This document shows, piece after piece, positions 24,794-32,202 of a DNA stretch of 64,000 bases; positions within the stretch are counted from its first letter, which is position 1, and every line of letters begins with the position of its first letter. The notes under the pieces were generated by a model. That model was given only the letters and a program-made list of their open reading frames with translations, did not search any database and was not told the origin of the DNA. The DNA lies in the NCBI GenBank assembly GCA_021151805.1, contig JAGKWN010000009.1, positions 1 to 64,000 on the forward strand, in the 5' to 3' direction. Origin of the DNA: Cytophagaceae bacterium (lineage in GTDB: Bacteria; Bacteroidota; Bacteroidia; Cytophagales; Cytophagaceae). Both the position numbers and the translations under genes were made by a program.

Positions 24794-25441
24794 TTATTGA
24801 GCAAGTAATTCAATAAGCAATGCAGATACTTCGTCTGCTTGCTTATATACCATCAGATGTCCGCCATGAGTAATCTTGTGCGCCTGTTTTATATTGCGCG
24901 CAGGAAAAATAAAATCCTTTGTACCATGAATCTGGAATGTATTCTTCAACGGATGTTTTTGCTCCCAGTTTAAAATACGATTAATCGCCCATTTGAAAAA
25001 TGTAATGTCTGTTGCCTTGACGATTTGATTCAGCAAAGCTTTTTCGCGTAGGCTTGAAGCACCCATCATCCAATAAAATAATTTATTTTTCTTATTTAAT
25101 CTTTCTTCTGAAAGCAGTAAATGTAATTTCATGTATTTCAAAAACGTAAAGTAAAAGGGTAGTTCACGTTTCGTCGAAACACTTGAAATAAGAATCGTCT
25201 TAGCAGGAGATAAGAACTTTGAAATTTCAGCAGCTATGATTCCTCCGAAAGACAAGCCTATCAAACAAAAGGGTTTATCAGTATTAATTAATGCGGCTAA
25301 CCGACGCACATAATTTTCAAGCGGTTCATCCGGTTCAGGCGGAATCCATTCCACGTGTCTGATCTCAATGTGTTCGGGTAATCTGAGCTTTTTAAAAACA
25401 CGTTTGTCTGCACCTAATCCGCTGAAAAAATAAAGCACCAT
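24794..25441 (-). CDS. Alpha/beta hydrolase
   Basis: A 215-residue single-domain hydrolase. The nucleophile elbow is GLSFGG (about residues 62-67, Ser64), followed by a helix IIAAEISKF. The late HGTKDFIFP (about 172-180) supplies a likely acid and THGGHLMVY (about 191-199) the catalytic histidine, so a Ser-Asp-His triad is complete. No signal peptide is present. The substrate cannot be inferred; family members include esterases and thioesterases. It follows the NTF2-like gene with a 2-bp gap and is probably co-transcribed with it. Confidence 0.85.
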   Translation of the reverse strand: MVLYFFSGLGADKRVFKKLRLPEHIEIRHVEWIPPEPDEPLENYVRRLAALINTDKPFCLIGLSFGGIIAAEISKFLSPAKTILISSVSTKRELPFYFTFLKYMKLHLLLSEERLNKKNKLFYWMMGASSLREKALLNQIVKATDITFFKWAINRILNWEQKHPLKNTFQIHGTKDFIFPARNIKQAHKITHGGHLMVYKQADEVSALLIELLAQ

Positions 25442-25443
25442 AA

Positions 25444-25917
25444 TTATGCAACGTTATTTTTCTGCATGTATGCTTTTAATGCAGCTCTTGATTTACGCTG
25501 AATAGACGGCTGCAATATGCCCAATGTACTGAGTAACGTAGCCTTGAATCCCAATGCCTGTTTGGCCCATACATTCAGATCAAACGAATCTTTATGTTTA
25601 TAGATCTTACCATCTTTAAATTCAAATGTGGCGAGTACATTGTTAACGACTTTGCGTTTTGTTTTTGAGAAAATATATTCAGCTTCCCAATGCGCTTTGC
25701 CTTTGTCTGCATCGGCAGAAATATTCTGGTAATCTATGGTCAAGTCTGAGCTTCGCCCCAGCAGCATACGCCACATGCTCTTTGCTTCATTTCCTTTCAA
25801 AGTACCGAAAGCAGGATCTGAAAATTCTATTTCATCGTGATAACAAGCAATCATATCTTCAACTTTTTTGTATTTGAAGGAATGATAAAAATGTTCTAAA
25901 AGTTCCTGGTTTAGCAT
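25444..25917 (-). CDS. NTF2-like / SnoaL-type protein
   Basis: A 157-residue protein with the NTF2-like cone fold signature: an N-terminal helix with HFYHSFKYKKVEDMIACYHDEIEFSDPAFGTLKG, then strands and WEAEYIFSKTKRKVVNNVLATFEFKDGKIYKHKDSFD. This fold is used by many small enzymes and binding proteins, such as ketosteroid isomerases and SnoaL cyclases; substrate cannot be assigned. The C-terminal extension after about residue 125 is basic. It is the first gene of a two-gene unit with the alpha/beta hydrolase (2 bp gap), so the two may share a substrate. Confidence 0.85.
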   Translation of the reverse strand: MLNQELLEHFYHSFKYKKVEDMIACYHDEIEFSDPAFGTLKGNEAKSMWRMLLGRSSDLTIDYQNISADADKGKAHWEAEYIFSKTKRKVVNNVLATFEFKDGKIYKHKDSFDLNVWAKQALGFKATLLSTLGILQPSIQRKSRAALKAYMQKNNVA

Positions 25918-26068
25918 AATACAAATGGTTAGATGGAATTGTTTTAAATTTGGTTTTACGTATTTGTATATGGATTGTTTATGACTTATGTTAAAAGTAG
26001 AAATAAATTACATAAGTTAATTTGCAGGAACAAAAATATGATAATAAAAACTGAAATTATGTAATAAT

Positions 26069-26105
26069 ACTATAGAAGCATTACTTATTAGAATGCTTCT
26101 ATAGT
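26069..26105 (-). terminator. Hairpin after the creD gene
   Basis: A perfect 14-bp stem (ACTATAGAAGCATT and its complement, 9-base loop) lies 9 bp past the creD stop. The T-run is weak, so it could act as a terminator or an mRNA-stabilising hairpin. Confidence 0.6.
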
Positions 26106-26114
26106 GTTATTTAG

Positions 26115-27485
26115 TTAATCTGCAGCAACAGATGTATGTGCTGTTGGTCTTTCTTCAGTTTCTTTATACCATTCAATATTTCTTGTCAGGTACATCGTTA
26201 CACCCAGGATGATGAATAAGCCGATGCTGCCCATCAGTAAAGAGAAATCCTGTAGTTGTAATAACGAATAGAAGAAAATATATAGGGTTGTTAAAATAAT
26301 TGCAATCAATCCGGTAATTTTTAATTGTTTAAAGATTGATTGTGTATACATACTGATCATTGTCACAATGCCTGCACAGGAGATCCAGTAAGCGGCATCA
26401 AAATTCAGATGTTCTGAAATAGAAAGCAGTAATACATAAAATAATACAATACCAAAGCCGATCAGTAAGTATTGAATCGGGTGAACACGTTTTTTATTGA
26501 TGATTTCTATGAAGAAAAATGAAACAATTGTTAGCAAAATAAACATAATGGAATACTTGGCAGAGCGGTTCGTTTTTTGGTATTGATCAACCGGAAGAAT
26601 TAATTTCACTCCGAAGGATGAATCTTTTTGCCCGTTTGTCATGGCAGCGGATTGTTCACTCTGTTTGATAAAATCATTGAAACCATATTGCGGGTAATTG
26701 CGGTTCAATTGTAAAATTTTCCATTTGGCATAGGATCCTGATTCATTCGTATTACTGGTATCCGGAAGGAATGCACCCTGGTAGCTGGGATTGGTCCAGT
26801 TGGTGTTTAATTCAACTACGGTTTTCTTACCATAAGGAAGGAAGTATAAGGAGCTGCTGCCATTCAGGTTTACTGCACATGCAAAATTAAAATTTTCCTG
26901 TGCAGTAAGATCTACCTGGCAACTCATGCCGGAGTTGTATACATCAGCACTAGGAACGCCGGGATTGAATTCATAGGCTGCTGTATCGTTGATCACAAAT
27001 GAAACAATATCCTTAACACCTTTCAGGTCGCTGATACCTAATTCTATATAAGCCTGCTCAGGATGGAATTCTGCATTGATTTCTTTTTTTAAATTTTCCA
27101 TTTCAGATTTAAAGGATCCTTCAATCGTTATTTGTGTATTGTATAAAACGATTTCATACATGCCCCGTTTTTTCTTGTCGGGTACCAATTTGGTTTTTAC
27201 CCGTACATCTTCCGGTAAAATATGTGCATAATGCTTGATATTTTCCGGTTGATTATTTGCATTCAACGCATAGTAGGGGATAGTAATGACTGGTGTTCCG
27301 ATGGTTTGGTCAAGTCCCCATTTGGATGCCACTTCCTGTATGGCGCTGTCGCGCGTAAATTCTCTTTCCTGAATCATATCCTGAATCATGTTGGTTGGGA
27401 TCAATAAAACCAGAATCAATATTCCGATGATGATGAGTTTTAACGTAATGGATGTGCGGGCCCAGGTGTTAACGTTTGATAGCAT
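26115..27485 (-). CDS. creD: CreD family inner-membrane protein
   Basis: CreD is an inner-membrane protein linked to colicin tolerance, beta-lactam response and cell-envelope integrity. The 456-residue product has an N-terminal membrane helix (about 15-36), a large periplasmic region (about 37-310) that starts with the family signature WGLDQTIGTPVITIPY, and then six predicted helices (about 310-440). Length matches the family. It is the last gene of a leftward cluster that includes a winged-helix regulator, an arrangement common for creD in Bacteroidota. The cluster has palindromic sites upstream, so it is probably regulated by that protein. Confidence 0.92.
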   Translation of the reverse strand: MLSNVNTWARTSITLKLIIIGILILVLLIPTNMIQDMIQEREFTRDSAIQEVASKWGLDQTIGTPVITIPYYALNANNQPENIKHYAHILPEDVRVKTKLVPDKKKRGMYEIVLYNTQITIEGSFKSEMENLKKEINAEFHPEQAYIELGISDLKGVKDIVSFVINDTAAYEFNPGVPSADVYNSGMSCQVDLTAQENFNFACAVNLNGSSSLYFLPYGKKTVVELNTNWTNPSYQGAFLPDTSNTNESGSYAKWKILQLNRNYPQYGFNDFIKQSEQSAAMTNGQKDSSFGVKLILPVDQYQKTNRSAKYSIMFILLTIVSFFFIEIINKKRVHPIQYLLIGFGIVLFYVLLLSISEHLNFDAAYWISCAGIVTMISMYTQSIFKQLKITGLIAIILTTLYIFFYSLLQLQDFSLLMGSIGLFIILGVTMYLTRNIEWYKETEERPTAHTSVAAD

Positions 27486-27501
27486 AGTAGTGCGTGTTTA
27501 G

Positions 27502-27855
27502 TTAGAAAACTTTTGGAAGAATAAATAATAGAGCAATGCTTACTGCGTATAGTGCGCTAAGCAATACAGCCGCTGCAGCAATGTCTTTGATCTTTTTTAT
27601 ATGAATGGAATAATCAGTTGTAAGAAAATCGCACAAGTGTTCAATGGCCGTATTTATAAATTCAGTAACCAATACCAGTGCAATGGCCGAGAAGATTATT
27701 CCCCATTCTACAGCAGAAAGTTCAAGCTGCAGACAGACACCGCAAACAATAACGGTAGCTAGCAGGTGAATACGAACATTCCGTTCTTTTACGGCTTCCA
27801 GTATACCGTTCAATGCATAGACAAAGCTGTTAAGCCAATTGATTGGGTGCTTCAT
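27502..27855 (-). CDS. Diacylglycerol kinase-type (DgkA/undecaprenol kinase) family protein
   Basis: A 117-residue integral membrane kinase with three helices. The family hallmarks are visible: an N-terminal amphipathic part (NSFVYALNGILEAVKERNVRIH), EFINTAIEHLCDF (about residues 69-81, with the metal-binding Glu) and KDIAAAAVLLSA. In E. coli DgkA phosphorylates diacylglycerol; Gram-positive homologues phosphorylate undecaprenol. Which is used here is not resolved by sequence, though Bacteroidota enzymes are often closer to the undecaprenol type. Its 5' end overlaps the DUF1361 gene by 26 bp and it is followed 16 bp later by creD. Confidence 0.9.
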   Translation of the reverse strand: MKHPINWLNSFVYALNGILEAVKERNVRIHLLATVIVCGVCLQLELSAVEWGIIFSAIALVLVTEFINTAIEHLCDFLTTDYSIHIKKIKDIAAAAVLLSALYAVSIALLFILPKVF

Positions 27856-28459
27856 GTCGGTAATGAATCAGTGATGAGATGATGTAATACATGATCAGGA
27901 AGGCAATACCATAACACGTGCTGAATGCCCATACATGCGGAACCGTGCTGAGCGAAAGGCATTCAGAAAGGAGATCAAATGGATTGGTAAAAAGATCCCA
28001 GCTGTTCCAGCGTTCCTCTCTTCCCAGATATACACCGAAGCCTGCCAGCAGTGAAATGCAAAAAACCGTTGCATGCTGTGTGAATGCTGACGCATAGCGT
28101 TTGAAAACCTGGTGCATATTGTAGAGAGACAAGAGGCCAAAGAATAATGCAAGGGTTGAATAACTGAATAGCAATAAGCAATCAAACCATTCAGGTACAG
28201 GTGGCCGTTCATGCAGGTGTTTCAGGTCTGTAATGATGTACAGTGCATTTGGCAGAAATAGTAGCCACAGCATACTTTTGCCGAGAAGCTTTGGTATACT
28301 GTTCTGTGTGCGCTGAATGTGTACGGAGACCAGGTAAGGGATTGCAGCGAGGAATAAATTCCAGAGCAGGAAAATATAGCTTAGTGATCCTGAATAAGCC
28401 ATGCGGCCTAGTTCAAGAGCCAGGCAAAGGGTGGTGAGTAATATTAGTTTGTTTTTCAT
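27830..28459 (-). CDS. DUF1361 integral membrane protein
   Basis: A 209-residue membrane protein with about six hydrophobic helices and the DUF1361 signature LLWNLFLAAIPYLVSVHIQR and LWLLFLPNALYIITDLKHL. The function of the family is unknown. The gene starts just downstream of a TAnnTTTG element that overlaps a 17-bp palindrome (28469-28485), so this unit can have its own regulated promoter. Its end overlaps the DgkA-type gene by 26 bp, suggesting translational coupling, with creD following. Confidence 0.88.
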   Translation of the reverse strand: MKNKLILLTTLCLALELGRMAYSGSLSYIFLLWNLFLAAIPYLVSVHIQRTQNSIPKLLGKSMLWLLFLPNALYIITDLKHLHERPPVPEWFDCLLLFSYSTLALFFGLLSLYNMHQVFKRYASAFTQHATVFCISLLAGFGVYLGREERWNSWDLFTNPFDLLSECLSLSTVPHVWAFSTCYGIAFLIMYYIISSLIHYRHEAPNQLA

Positions 28460-28468
28460 ATTTAAAGT

Positions 28469-28487
28469 ACTTTGAAATACAAAGTTA
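28469..28487. promoter_or_regulatory. Candidate operator and -7 element upstream of the DUF1361 gene
   Basis: ACTTTG-AAATA-CAAAGT (28469-28485) is a perfect 6-bp inverted repeat with a 5-base spacer. The minus-strand TAACTTTG (28480-28487) overlaps it and matches the TAnnTTTG -7 element. A second copy of the palindrome precedes the 211-aa membrane protein gene. Overlap with the -7 element suggests repression. Confidence 0.55.
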
Positions 28488-28500
28488 ATGGGTAAAAAAA

Positions 28501-28800
28501 TTAGATTGATTTTTTGATAAGTTGCTCGAGTCCGTCAATATGGTCTTTAAAAGCTTTCTTACCTTCTTTGGTGATACGGAAAGAAGTGTTTGGTTTCTTT
28601 CCTACGAAAGCTTTACGCACTTCCAGGTAGCCGACTTTTTCAAGCGCAGTAATATGACTGGCAAGATTTCCATCGGTTGCTTCCAGAAGTTCCTTAAGCA
28701 CATTGAACTCTACCCAGTCGCTGGTGATCAGGATAGACATGATCCCGAGCCGGAGTCTGTTTTCAAAGGCTTTATTTAAATTCGAAATATAATTTTTCAA
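28501..28800 (-). CDS. Winged-helix transcriptional regulator (PF13601 type)
   Basis: A 99-residue DNA-binding protein with the compact winged-helix fold of the HTH_34 family: an initial helix FENRLRLGIMSILITSD, the recognition region VLKELLEATDGNLASHITALEKVGYLEV (HTH about residues 30-57), and a two-stranded wing AFVGKKPNTSFRITKEGKKAF. Such regulators bind palindromic DNA as dimers. It overlaps the 211-aa membrane protein gene by 4 bp and is followed about 40 bp later by DUF1361. The matching palindromes upstream of both genes are the best candidates for its operators. No ligand or metal site is obvious. Confidence 0.9.
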   Translation of the reverse strand: MKNYISNLNKAFENRLRLGIMSILITSDWVEFNVLKELLEATDGNLASHITALEKVGYLEVRKAFVGKKPNTSFRITKEGKKAFKDHIDGLEQLIKKSI

Positions 28801-29432
28801 CGCTCTAATTTAAAGTACATCACTGCTCCATAAACAATGTGAAAGATACCAAATCCAATAGCCCAGAACAAGAGTCCCTTTCCCGGGAATAAACAGGCTA
28901 CAAGTCCCAGGCATATTTCTGCGATACCCAGGTAGCGGATATGATCAACGGTGTAACGGCTGCCATTTATTAATGCCAGTCCGTAGAAAATTAGCATGGC
29001 AGGCGCTACCAGTGCAATGTTGTCTTTTAACAGGAACAAACAGAATAGGCCTCCTGTAGCCAAAGGTATAACCAGGTTCACCAGCATACGCATGCTGATT
29101 GAATCGAACAAAGATTCGCCTTGTTCATTGGCCTTTTTATTGGTGAAGAAGAATGCGGCCAATACAGCAAGAAGCAGGGTGATAGCAGCCATGCCAATCA
29201 GTTCATACATTAAACTGTGCAATACTTTAAAACTTGGTATAGCTCTATAGCTGACAACATTGTTAAAATCCAGCACGTCGTGTATGCGCCAGCGGGCCGC
29301 AAATGCACCCAGTAAAGCAATGATACCAGCTGATATTCCGGATAATCCACTCAATGAAATGAATTTTGAAGAGCGCTCCATCAATTGGCGGATCTGCTTC
29401 AGGTCGGAAAGTTGTTTATCTATTTCTGTCAT
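28797..29432 (-). CDS. Membrane protein of the creD cluster (211 aa)
   Basis: A 211-residue protein with a short cytoplasmic N-terminal segment (MTEIDKQLSDLKQIRQLMERSS) and about five hydrophobic helices. I do not assign a family name. The N-terminal coiled or helical cap and location next to a small winged-helix regulator match a recurring pairing in Bacteroidota. It overlaps the regulator gene by 4 bp, so the two are probably made together, and it may act as a sensor that sequesters the regulator; this is inference. A 17-bp palindrome lies 9 bp upstream of the start. Confidence 0.82.
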   Translation of the reverse strand: MTEIDKQLSDLKQIRQLMERSSKFISLSGLSGISAGIIALLGAFAARWRIHDVLDFNNVVSYRAIPSFKVLHSLMYELIGMAAITLLLAVLAAFFFTNKKANEQGESLFDSISMRMLVNLVIPLATGGLFCLFLLKDNIALVAPAMLIFYGLALINGSRYTVDHIRYLGIAEICLGLVACLFPGKGLLFWAIGFGIFHIVYGAVMYFKLER

Positions 29433-29441
29433 CGTTAAAGA

Positions 29442-29458
29442 ACTTTGTGATTCAAAGT
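29442..29458. promoter_or_regulatory. Candidate operator upstream of the membrane protein-regulator pair
   Basis: ACTTTG-TGATT-CAAAGT is a perfect 6-bp inverted repeat with a 5-base spacer, the same arms and spacing as the site at 28469-28485. The minus strand reads TTACTTTG, one base off the -7 consensus, so the operator may overlap a promoter. Confidence 0.5.
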
Positions 29459-29735
29459 AAATATATTGGAATGTAGATTCCTAATTTTATCTGAAAAAAA
29501 AATGAGCAAGGAGATAATCCATTGAAATTTGCTTTAAATTAATTGTTTTGGATGTTTCTACCTGAAGTTTTTACTTAGACCTGATTGAAATGCATGCAGT
29601 AATTGTATCTATAAAAACAGAACTCTGGTCTATATTTTGTCCCTTGTTATATAAAATGTTTTTAAAGCGGTATAAATTTCACTTTCTTGATGTTGGTAAG
29701 ATCTAGCTGATCGGGTTTATTTAAAACAATACGGA
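29459..29735. other. Intergenic region, nothing identified
   Basis: Between the palindrome and the histidine kinase gene there is no recognisable gene, hairpin or full TAnnTTTG match on the plus strand. It presumably holds the kinase promoter. Confidence 0.5.
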
Positions 29736-30776
29736 ATGGATGCAGAGATAAATAACAGGAAGGGTATTTCAATTGCAACGCATGTACTTGTATGGGTAGT
29801 ATTATTCTCCCTGCCTTATATATTGTCGGCTGGTACAGATTTTAATTTTCAACGTACCTTGAAGTGTTCAACAATTCCGTTGGTATATTATACAATCATA
29901 TTTTACAGTAATTATTTTTTATGGATTGACCGGCTATGGTTTAAGAATCATAAAGCGTATTACATAGGTGTAAACATTCTGATGGTTGTGTTTTTTGTGT
30001 ACATTAATTTTACGGTACGACACCTGTTGTTTGATACACCTCCTGTGCGGCCGGGTAAACCACCGTTAAGATTGTTTGTATACCTTGACATGATTTCCAT
30101 GTGTATTCCTGTACTTTTTTCTGTAGGCTTGAAAACCTATGAGCGCTGGGCTTTCTCTGAAGATCTGCATCGTTTGGCGATCAATGAAAAACTGGTTTCG
30201 GAACTACAGCACTTAAAGTATCAATTGCAACCGCATTTCTTTTTCAATTCACTGAATAATATTTATTCGCTTATTGACCGGTATCCGGAGAAGGCGAAAG
30301 AGGTGGTACATAGTTTGGGTAAGCTGATGCGTTATCTGTTGTATGAAACAAATTCGGAGCGGGTACCCTTATCAAAGGAAATAGATTTCATGAAAAAATA
30401 TATTGAGCTGATGCAGTTACGCACTTCAGACAATACAATTATTCATGCTGCATTTCCAAGTCCGGAGCCTTCGGTGATGGTATCACCTTTGTTGTTTATA
30501 TCGCTGATTGAAAATGCATTCAAGCATGGTGTATCGGCTTCACAACAATCGGAGATTACATTTTCCATGGTTATGGATCAGAGGCAGATATTGTTTACGG
30601 CAAAAAATATTTATCTCCCGAAAGATACAACTGATAAAAGCGGCTCTGGCATTGGTTTAATAAACCTGAAAAAGCGACTGGATCTGATTTATCCGGGTGC
30701 TTATCAGATGCACGCGGAGATTGTTGATGGTATGTATGTGGCAACATTGCATATAGCTTACAAGGAGCAGATTTGA
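29736..30776 (+). CDS. LytS/YpdA-type sensor histidine kinase
   Basis: A 346-residue membrane kinase of the PF06580 group. Four hydrophobic helices fill residues about 14-131. The kinase motif is LKYQLQPHFFFNSLNNIYSLI, with the phosphorylated His at about residue 167. The ATPase part has the N-box SLIENAFKHGV and the G-box KSGSGIGLINLKKRL. This family phosphorylates a LytTR response regulator, which is encoded directly downstream with overlapping or adjacent stop and start codons. The sensor region has no recognisable ligand-binding domain, so the signal is likely perceived within the membrane. Confidence 0.93.
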   Translation: MDAEINNRKGISIATHVLVWVVLFSLPYILSAGTDFNFQRTLKCSTIPLVYYTIIFYSNYFLWIDRLWFKNHKAYYIGVNILMVVFFVYINFTVRHLLFDTPPVRPGKPPLRLFVYLDMISMCIPVLFSVGLKTYERWAFSEDLHRLAINEKLVSELQHLKYQLQPHFFFNSLNNIYSLIDRYPEKAKEVVHSLGKLMRYLLYETNSERVPLSKEIDFMKKYIELMQLRTSDNTIIHAAFPSPEPSVMVSPLLFISLIENAFKHGVSASQQSEITFSMVMDQRQILFTAKNIYLPKDTTDKSGSGIGLINLKKRLDLIYPGAYQMHAEIVDGMYVATLHIAYKEQI

Positions 30777-30778
30777 TT

Positions 30779-31513
30779 ATGAATGTAACGCAGAAGGTCA
30801 CATGTTTAATTGTAGATGATGAGCCAATGGCTTTAAGTCTGATGGAAGATTATGTAAATAAAATTCCGTTTCTGGAGCTGAAGGGAAAGTGCAGCAATGC
30901 TTTCCAGGCTTTGGAAAAAATACATGAAGAAAGAATTGATGTAGTATTTCTGGATATTCAGATGCCGGAACTGAATGGCGTGGAACTTTCACGTACATTG
31001 GGGAAAAATACGCGCGTAATTTTTACTACTGCCTTTGATCAGTACGCACTGGAAGGCTTTAAAGTAGATGCGCTGGATTACTTACTGAAGCCATATAATT
31101 TTGAAGAGTTTTATGCGGCAGCAGTAAAAGCGAAAGATTGGTTTGATCTATTCAATAACGCCCAGAAGAATCAAGGCAAGGAAGAATTGGAATATATATT
31201 TGTCCGTTCAGAGTATAAGCATCTGAAAATAATTTTAGATGAGATCTTATACATTGAAGGCTTGAAGGATTATGTGAAGATCTGGCTTGCAGGACAACCT
31301 AAGCCGGTACTGACACATACCAGTTTGAAGAAGCTGGAAGAAGAATTGCCGGTGAGCAAATTCATGCGTGTGCACCGTTCATATATTATTGCCTTGAATA
31401 AAATTCAGGCTGTGGAAAGAAGTCAGGCGATCATCAATTTCCAATACATTCCGATTGCGGATCAGTTCAAACAGGAATTCCAGGATTTTATCGGGCGTAA
31501 TTCATTGGATTAA
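30779..31513 (+). CDS. LytTR-family response regulator
   Basis: A two-domain regulator. The receiver domain (about 1-120 from the ATG) has acidic residues Asp13-Asp14 and phospho-acceptor Asp59 in VVFLDIQMPE, and the later Lys in LLKPY. The LytTR DNA-binding domain (about 140-240) has EYIFVRSEYKHLKIILDEILYIEGLKDYVKI and KFMRVHRSYIIALNKIQAV. A TTG two codons upstream (30773) would overlap the kinase stop, but ATG at 30779 is the natural start. Together with the upstream kinase it forms a complete two-component pair. LytTR proteins bind direct or imperfect repeats; none was identified. Confidence 0.93.
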   Translation: MNVTQKVTCLIVDDEPMALSLMEDYVNKIPFLELKGKCSNAFQALEKIHEERIDVVFLDIQMPELNGVELSRTLGKNTRVIFTTAFDQYALEGFKVDALDYLLKPYNFEEFYAAAVKAKDWFDLFNNAQKNQGKEELEYIFVRSEYKHLKIILDEILYIEGLKDYVKIWLAGQPKPVLTHTSLKKLEEELPVSKFMRVHRSYIIALNKIQAVERSQAIINFQYIPIADQFKQEFQDFIGRNSLD

Positions 31514-31622
31514 ATAGGTAGAGTAGATTTTAGGCCATTTTTTTAATTCTTTTAAAATAGTTGATCTTTACGTGTATCTTTTTTGATCTTTCAGGTTATA
31601 GGTACGAATAAAGAAATAAACT

Positions 31623-32198
31623 ATGATTCCTTTGTCCCCATACCATGTATCTGCGGAAGCCATGGAGCAGGAGCTTCAGATTATTGAAGCTTCTAAAAAA
31701 GATCCCTCGGCGTTCCGGCCTTTGTACGAAAAGTATCATGAGCCCATTTTTCGTTATATCTATCAGCGCAGCGATGATAAGGATGCAGCTTTTGATATTA
31801 CTCAGCAAGTGTTTATAAAAGCACTGATCAATCTTAACCGTTTTACCTTTAAAGGTGTACCATTTTCCTCCTGGCTTTACCGCATTGCTAAAAGCGAAGT
31901 GTATAAGGCGATCGAAAAGAATAAGGTGCAGCGTACCTTGAACATCGATATTGACGGCTTGAAAGAATTGCTGCAGGAAGCAGAGGCTGATGAATCACTG
32001 ATCAGTAAAGAAAAAAGTTTAACGCTTTGTATCAGCCAGCTCCAGGAAACGGATATACAATTGATTGAAATGCGATTTTTTGAAAACCGTGCCTTTAAAG
32101 AGATTGGCCATATCTTTGAAATGACAGAGAACAATGCAAAGGTAAAAGTATACCGCATTCTGGATAAATTAAAAAAATGTATTCTGGCAATCCGATAA
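31623..32198 (+). CDS. ECF-type RNA polymerase sigma factor
   Basis: A 191-residue sigma-70 family factor with only regions 2 and 4. Region 2 (about 30-100) has FRPLYEKYHEPIFRYIYQRSDDKDAAFDITQQVFIKAL and FSSWLYRIAKSEVY; region 4 (about 135-190) has LQETDIQLIEMRFFENRAFKEIGHIF followed by a helix-turn-helix. The size and lack of region 3 place it with ECF factors. The downstream gene starts 4 bp after its stop and encodes a single-pass membrane protein with a 43-residue cytoplasmic tail, a layout like sigma/anti-sigma pairs. No other anti-sigma factor is encoded nearby. Confidence 0.92.
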   Translation: MIPLSPYHVSAEAMEQELQIIEASKKDPSAFRPLYEKYHEPIFRYIYQRSDDKDAAFDITQQVFIKALINLNRFTFKGVPFSSWLYRIAKSEVYKAIEKNKVQRTLNIDIDGLKELLQEAEADESLISKEKSLTLCISQLQETDIQLIEMRFFENRAFKEIGHIFEMTENNAKVKVYRILDKLKKCILAIR

Positions 32199-32202
32199 AA
32201 TT

